Shown piece after piece: positions 8,624-12,734 of a DNA stretch of 12,734 bases. Where the stretch lies: assembly GCA_003024985.2 (NCBI GenBank), contig PXIH01S0000358.1. The stretch is one strand, 5' to 3'. The DNA comes from Euperipatoides rowelli (lineage: Eukaryota; Onychophora; Udeonychophora; Euonychophora; Peripatopsidae). The notes beneath the pieces are model-generated. The model made no database searches. It was not told the origin of the DNA and worked only from the letters and a program-made list of their open reading frames with translations. Made by a program: the position numbers and the translations under genes. Position 1 is the first letter of the stretch; each line of letters starts with the position of its first letter.

Positions 8624-8950
8624 TTATAACGATATACATGTAGCAAAATGCTGCAATCTTTTTAAAGTATTCATAACAATTTTTGTGAGCTCATGGTATT
8701 TTTTTTCAACAAACGTTACTTTATAATTGAAACTAAAATCGATCTTTGATATACTGTATGTTTTCCATTGGTTATCTCCATGTCTTTTATAAGTAGTGAA
8801 AATTTCAAGATGGGAATGGCACGTCTTATAAAATATTTCATCAATGAACTCACCATCGTTTCTTTCAAAGCCAACAAAATCAAAGTCCAAATTTTGAACA
8901 GCTTTGAATTTTGTGTTATAATATTTAGAAATATTAGTATTGATTTTCGT
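8624..8950 (-). CDS. Unidentified coding-like open frame, exon or pseudogene fragment
   Basis: I do not recognise this protein. On the minus strand 108 codons are open between a stop at 8951-8953 and the stop at 8624-8626, with no ATG until near the 3' end, so it cannot be a complete gene. The translation is not low-complexity. It has an acidic part with FERNDGEFIDEIFYK, then TCHSHLEIF, a DNQWKTYS segment, and a lysine-rich helix-like end, LTKIVMNTLKRLQHF. About a quarter of codons start with G against about an eighth expected from composition, which is typical of real coding DNA. Possible splice acceptors on the minus strand end at CAAAG (about 8901) and GAAAG (about 8862); neither has a strong pyrimidine tract. 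It could be a terminal exon of an unknown gene, a decayed transposon or gene piece, or chance. It lies about 2.2 kb beyond the FKBP14 stop and has no visible link to it. Confidence 0.3.
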   Translation of the reverse strand, partial: TKINTNISKYYNTKFKAVQNLDFDFVGFERNDGEFIDEIFYKTCHSHLEIFTTYKRHGDNQWKTYSISKIDFSFNYKVTFVEKKYHELTKIVMNTLKRLQHFATCISL

Positions 8951-9336
8951 TTAATATTTTAAGAATTGCTCCTATTCATTTCATTAGTGTCAAACAATGA
9001 AAATCAGATGTTTGCATGGAGTGCGGAAGTAAACAGAAAAATGCCTGGAGACCTAAAATGTACTTCTGCCACTTTGGCATTTTCTTGTGGCATTGCTGCG
9101 TGATTTCATGAGTCAAGTAAAGGAATGTAATTATGTTTTTGTTTTTTTTAATAAATAAAATATCCAGAGTTAAACAGAGATTTGTCTTTTTGAAATGGTT
9201 CTAAGCTAGGCATTTTAACTATAGCTTATACCATACTTCTTTTTGAAATCCATGCAGCTATTATAAAAATATATTACTGCATAATGTGTAAATTTGCAAT
9301 CATCTTAGTAACTTAAAATAATATTAAACAAAATAC
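8951..9336. other. Stretch with a G+C-richer patch, no firm gene
   Basis: The patch at about 8996-9110 is clearly richer in G+C than its surroundings. On the minus strand a 74-codon frame without a clear start (8976-9200) crosses it and includes HEITQQCHKKMPKWQKY. On the plus strand a 45-codon frame also crosses it. A frame of this length is expected by chance in a window of this size, so I call no gene. A GCCAC/GTGGC inverted repeat lies within the patch at about 9070-9093. Confidence 0.35.
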
Positions 9337-9398
9337 ATTTGAACTTGTTTAAACTTGAATAGAATTAATATTCTATCCAATTTTAAACAAGTTCAAAT
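9337..9398. repeat. 62-nt near-perfect palindrome
   Basis: Arms 9337-9365 and 9370-9398 are complementary at 27 of 29 positions, around a 4-nt centre. The outer 17 pairs (starting ATTTGAACTTG and ending CAAGTTCAAAT) are perfect, as are the inner ATAGAAT/ATTCTAT pairs. The two mismatches are at 9354/9381 and 9358/9377. TACA occurs directly on both sides (9334-9337 and 9398-9401), like a short target-site duplication around a very small inverted-repeat element. A structured RNA is the alternative, although the tiny loop is unlike a usual microRNA precursor. Confidence 0.85.
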
Positions 9399-9843
9399 AC
9401 ACTTATGAGCGAGTCCTCATATGAACAACTCATGAATGACTAATTTTGATGAGTGAGCTCACTAAAAAAAAAGCAATACCGTACTCAACCCTATCTGAAA
9501 ATAAAAATTTAAATGTTACATGTTTATTTCATGTCTTGCATTCCCAATTTCATAAATGTAATTTATAATTAATAAATATTCAAAATCAATCAATAAATTA
9601 TAAAGTGTTATATACTAGATGTGCAATATTTTATATTGTACAATATTTTATATTGTAGCCTACTGCTTAAAGACAAATTCCAATTTTCATTCACTCCCCT
9701 CTGCCACCCGTTTCTTAATCCACTTGACCACAAACACATACTGTATTTCTACAAAGTTTGATTTAAATTGGCTCAATATTTAGAAAAAATTAGAGCACAA
9801 TTTACATTAAAAAAATATATACATAGAATTATGTAAGGTATAC
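9399..9843. other. Gene-free stretch with a short duplicated palindrome
   Basis: CAATATTTTATATTG occurs twice in a row at about 9625-9655, each copy nearly palindromic. A C-rich patch lies at about 9695-9725. No exon or RNA gene is seen. Confidence 0.35.
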
Positions 9844-9857
9844 ACACTAGAGGGCAG
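9844..9857 (+). promoter_or_regulatory. CTCF-like motif
   Basis: ACACTAGAGGGCAG matches the published CTCF core CCASYAGRKGGCRS at 13 of 14 positions, with only the first base different. CTCF is a zinc-finger chromatin insulator protein conserved across bilaterian animals. The motif stands out because this is a G+C-rich word in very A+T-rich DNA. It lies about 1.3 kb downstream of the FKBP14 stop. A single motif match does not show occupancy. Confidence 0.3.
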
Positions 9858-10676
9858 CCTCTGCATTCTTTTTTCAACAATGTACTGTATAAGGCGTTTT
9901 TTTGTATTTAAGGATTCCAAATCTTAGTCAGAAAAATCTATTTCATTAAATGTTAATTAATATATAATTTATTTTTTTATTATTATATAAGGCAATTTTT
10001 TTTTAACTTGGGACCCCAAATATATTTTTTTTCTTAAAATCAAAAAAAATAATTTTGTTATTAATTAAATGGTGATCCTAACAACTATGCACCACTATTA
10101 TTAGCAGTATGATGATAATAATTTTATGTATAGATAATACTTTGCACCTGTAGTCTAGTATATTTTATTTAGAAATTATTAAATAAATTATAATAAAATT
10201 TAAATATGAAAGAAAGAAAAATAATGACATTGCAGGTTTATAGACCTGTTTGTTTATAAATTTATTAAAATTAGTAAATAATTAAATAATTCGTTTTTTT
10301 TTCTCTGCATTTTCTTGTATCAGAGAATATCTAAAAATAAAATACTATATATTGTTAAAAATAAAATAGTAGATATAGTATAATACTCTGAGGCTGGAAA
10401 GTTTAGATGAAGGTTAAAAATATCAGAAATTCTGAACTCACAATGACAAAATCATTAAGTGATGCTTAATGAGAATTAAAAGAATCTAGTGTCTCTCGAT
10501 AAGATTGTGGTTCATTTTGGTTCGAAGAAGAAATAAATAAAATCACCAAAATGATATCTGTTGGCTATCTCCGATTTCTGACATATTTTTTTTTTTTGTT
10601 TAAATTTAAAAACAATAAACAAAAAAAAAAAATCTTCAAAAATCATCTCTGGCTTTAACAACTGATAATTTATAAA
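9858..10676. other. Gene-free A+T-rich stretch with a poly(T)/poly(A) palindrome
   Basis: Homopolymer-rich sequence with no exon. At 10586-10602 a run of 12 T and then GTTTA is perfectly complementary to TAAAC and 12 A at 10616-10632, giving 17-bp arms around a 13-nt loop. It lies just beyond the possible poly(A) signal of the FKBP14-like transcript. Confidence 0.45.
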
Positions 10677-10682
10677 TTTAAT
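10677..10682 (-). promoter_or_regulatory. Possible poly(A) signal of the FKBP14-like gene
   Basis: On the minus strand this reads ATTAAA, the commonest variant of AATAAA, about 470 bases past the stop codon. I found no AATAAA on that strand between the stop and this point. The placement is reasonable but rests on one common hexamer in A+T-rich DNA. Confidence 0.15.
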
Positions 10683-11152
10683 AGCAGCCAGGGTGACATG
10701 AATATTTTTTTTTTTTGATAATATTTCAATATAATTATTACCATTGCTGTAACATTCCAGAGATTGAATATGCTAAGGGCTACTGATGTCAGCTCTGTAT
10801 ATCAGCCATCAATAAAATAATATGAACACGATAAAATTAATAAGTTACAGTATTTACTGTCATATAAAACATTAACATTTTTATGAACTGTCAACAGAAT
10901 ATAAAAAAACCTGCAAAAATTGCACCTGATTATGGAAGACGAGAATCCCACGATTAAATGGAAATTTGAGCTTTTTTAAAAATTTGATTAAAAAAAAAAA
11001 AGCTGCTTTTATATGTTGCAAATATAAATCTTTTTTTTTTTAAAAAGCAACATTTAACAGCAGTAATGATATAAATAATAAAAATAATAAAAAACCTTTT
11101 GGTTCGACAGACCAGACAAATTAAAAAAGTCTACAAAATATCGTCCAGGTCA
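10683..11152 (-). other. Probable 3' UTR of the FKBP14-like gene
   Basis: This sequence directly follows the HDEL stop codon on the minus strand. It has no conserved reading frame. It contains A and T runs at 10990-11001 and 11031-11041 that could pair, with partly complementary flanks GCTGCTTTT and AAAAAGCAAC. The true transcript end is unknown; the span given assumes the ATTAAA at 10677-10682 is used. Confidence 0.35.
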
Positions 11153-11314
11153 TTAGAGTTCATCGTGTTTAGGTCCACTAAACTCTTCATGGCTAATGAA
11201 ACCATCTTTATCCTTGTCTTCTGTGTTAAAGATTTCATCAATCATTTTTTCTGGTTCAATACCTTGCTTTGCCATGTCTTCAGGAGACATTCGTTTAACG
11301 AGATAATCGAAAAC
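11153..11314 (-). CDS. FKBP14-like ER prolyl isomerase, last coding exon (C-terminal EF-hand and HDEL)
   Basis: FKBP14 proteins are ER-lumenal peptidyl-prolyl cis-trans isomerases that help collagen and other secretory proteins fold. They have a signal peptide, one FKBP domain, two EF-hands and an ER retrieval tail. This exon encodes the final 53 residues plus stop. Residues 1-9 (VFDYLVKRM) fit the helix after the first EF-hand. Residues 24-32 (MIDEIFNTE) form the entering helix of the second. Residues 33-44 (DKDKDGFISHEE) are a canonical calcium loop with D, D, D, G, I and E at positions 1, 3, 5, 6, 8 and 12. The end, FSGPKHDEL, carries the HDEL signal at 11156-11167. From memory the human protein has the closely similar DEDKDGFIS and ends KHDEL. 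The 5' edge is a clean acceptor, TTTCTTTGTAG, with the AG at 11315-11316, and the exon starts in phase 0. The FKBP domain and first EF-hand are not in the window. FKBP7, a close paralogue, is the alternative name. Confidence 0.88.
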   Translation of the reverse strand, partial: VFDYLVKRMSPEDMAKQGIEPEKMIDEIFNTEDKDKDGFISHEEFSGPKHDEL

Positions 11315-12458
11315 CTACAAAGAAATATATATATATATACAGTATAGCCTAGAGATGAAAAGGTGAACAAAAGTGAGCAAATTTTTTTAAAAATACTAAT
11401 TAAATTTCAAAGCCAAGACCTGGGTATCTCATTCTTTTTATGGAAGTAGGGGAAAAAAAAGGTTTTCATTGAAAAAAATACTACATCAAGAACCCATACA
11501 ATATATTTTGTTAACCGTTAATCACTTTTTATAAAAAACAACAACACAGATTAGCCTATCATTTTTTCCAGCCTGATATAGTTAGTGACTATGTTTGTAT
11601 TTCAGACATACGATACACTGTACATAAATAGCCTATCATGAATTACAACCAATTAAATTTTAAAAAAAAAATCACACAAAAGCAACATTTGAAAGCCCAA
11701 TAGTTTATTTTATAAGAAAGTAGAAGTGGCGCTAGAAGAAGCCCATCCCAAATCGATGTCAATACGATTGAGCAGGATTAGAAAAAAAATATGGTACTTA
11801 AATTGTTTGATATATCATATGACACACAAGCAGCTATTGGTCAGTTACTTTATTGGCCATCAAAATAGACCAGACAATGGTGTTGTCTGGCTACCACCCA
11901 TAACAATAATAAATTTGTCAAATATTTACCAGCCATATCAACACACCAAAGATTCCATTCATTCTTCAAAATATGTTATTTTAGTAGATGGCAGCACTGA
12001 TAAAAGAGTTTCAAAGAACTAATATACTATATGGTATATTAGATAATTCATATTGTACTGAAAAGGTAATTGTTTACAAGTTAGAAATAAAAGTTATAGA
12101 ACATAGTCAAACTATTAAAATGATTTAGTCAAATTATTACAATTGCATTTTTCATATGCGTGTGTTTTATTATAGGCTACAGCAAGCATATGCACTCTTA
12201 ATACTCAAACTATAACTTATGGTCGACGAAGATAATTATATGGTCTTTTGTCTTTTTGTTACGGCTTATATAGTTCATTTTCTTTTTTAGAGAGATATTA
12301 TTCAATCTGTATTATTGTGAAGGTTTATCAAATAAGCTACATAGTACATATATATAGTCATCATTTTTATAAAAATATATTGCAGTCAATTTATTTATTA
12401 CTCAGAGTAGCAGTTAGTTTTGAACAATGTAATATTATCTCACACAGACAGATCTATA
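11315..12458 (-). other. Probable intron of the FKBP14-like gene, no upstream exon found
   Basis: The acceptor at 11315-11316 implies that sequence to the right is intron. I looked on the minus strand for an exon encoding the first EF-hand or the end of the FKBP domain and saw none, so the intron appears to run past the window. It holds a TA run at about 11325-11337 and TAGCCT words at about 11344, 11573 and 11629. A G+C-richer stretch lies at about 11725-12020, where the plus strand is open for 98 codons from a GTG. That translation shows no family resemblance and is not called. Confidence 0.5.
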
Positions 12459-12591
12459 CTACTGTATCGCATCTGCTACTGTACCGCATATGCTACTCTA
12501 TCACATCTACTCTTGTACCGTAGATACTCTTGTACTGTATACTCCTATTACTCCTGTACCATATATATATACTCCTGCCCTGTACCGTATG
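12459..12591 (+). repeat. Tandem array, 17-bp unit, five regular copies then degenerate
   Basis: Units start at exactly 12459, 12476, 12493, 12510 and 12527, each 17 bases, of the form CTACTGTACCGCATATG (variants CTCTTGTACCGTAGATA and CTCTTGTACTGTATACT). From 12544 the period breaks down but TACTCCTGTACC and CCTGTACCGTATGG continue the theme to 12591. The overlapping open frames on the plus strand are repeat-driven (recurrent LLYR and CYS). The array lies in the probable intron of the FKBP14-like gene. Confidence 0.85.
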
Positions 12592-12734
12592 GAATGTGCG
12601 ATTTGGGACTCGGGCTAGGAAAGGGGCAAAAAAGGGGTACATGAGCCCAAAGCAATTCCAGTCTAGAAAAGGTAAAGCTAATACCGTGATCTCGTATGGG
12701 GTTTTACAAAATAGCGGTAGCTTGGGGGTCGTGA
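12592..12734. other. G+C-richer right edge, unidentified
   Basis: This stretch is near half G+C with several G runs (GGGCTAGG, AAGGGGC, AAGGGGTAC, TTGGGGGTCG), unlike the rest of the window. GGGCT at about 12612 and AGCCC at about 12643 can pair. It probably belongs to a repeat or other unit that continues past the edge. No gene is recognised. Confidence 0.35.

Noticed and set aside
8768-8962. 64-codon plus-strand open frame
   Set aside because: It is antisense to the more protein-like frame at 8624-8950, and its own composition is that of A/T-rich background.
9337-9398. MicroRNA precursor as the main call
   Set aside because: The 4-nt loop and nearly perfect symmetry fit a small inverted-repeat element better than a microRNA hairpin. 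Small-RNA data would be needed to reverse this.
11099-11347. 82-codon open frame on the plus strand
   Set aside because: It is the antisense shadow of the FKBP14-like exon, whose minus-strand reading has a clear EF-hand, HDEL end and splice acceptor.
11726-12022. 98-codon open frame on the plus strand
   Set aside because: It starts with GTG, shows no domain or family resemblance, and lies in the probable FKBP14 intron. Its length partly reflects the locally higher G+C content.
12248-12644. Two overlapping plus-strand open frames
   Set aside because: They run through the 17-bp array, so the translations are repetitive (LLYR, CYS). Two overlapping frames are both open because the repeat lacks stops.

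Overview
The window is very A+T-rich (roughly three quarters by eye), full of long A and T runs, and carries one undetermined base at 888. It looks like intergenic and intronic DNA from an animal nuclear genome. The evidence is a spliced exon with a proper acceptor site, tRNA-derived SINE-like repeats, minisatellites, and no bacterial-style gene packing. The window alone does not settle the lineage. The exon fits a metazoan FKBP14-type gene, and the repeat style would suit an invertebrate, perhaps a crustacean or other arthropod; I hold that part weakly.

The only gene piece I can name is on the minus strand at 11153-11314. It is the last coding exon of an FKBP14-like endoplasmic-reticulum prolyl isomerase. 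It encodes 53 residues with a canonical EF-hand loop and a C-terminal HDEL retrieval signal, followed by the stop. The rest of the gene (FKBP domain and first EF-hand) must lie upstream on the minus strand, beyond the right edge, so 11315-12734 is probably intron. The 3' UTR runs leftward from 11152. A second minus-strand reading frame at 8624-8950 has coding-like composition but no start codon; I could not identify it.

The left third (1-3650) is a mosaic of repeats: a degenerate 91-bp tandem repeat (239-436), a SINE with target-site duplication (794-1020), two copies of a second SINE-like family (1957-2083, 2531-2680) on either side of a ~140-bp tandem repeat (2165-2515), further direct and inverted copies of that same repeat (2796-2860, 2991-3067), and two opposed copies of a third tRNA-like element (3121-3240, 3510-3625).

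The middle (3650-8600) is mostly unique A+T-rich sequence. It holds a 25-bp minisatellite (4508-4645) bracketed by 15-bp inverted repeats, and an array of ~30-bp degenerate units (7766-7961) with a 17-bp hairpin. The right part holds a 62-nt near-perfect palindrome (9337-9398), a CTCF-like motif (9844-9857), the FKBP14 exon, and a 17-bp tandem array (12459-12543). I see no operon, CRISPR array, complete transposase or obvious new multi-gene system.
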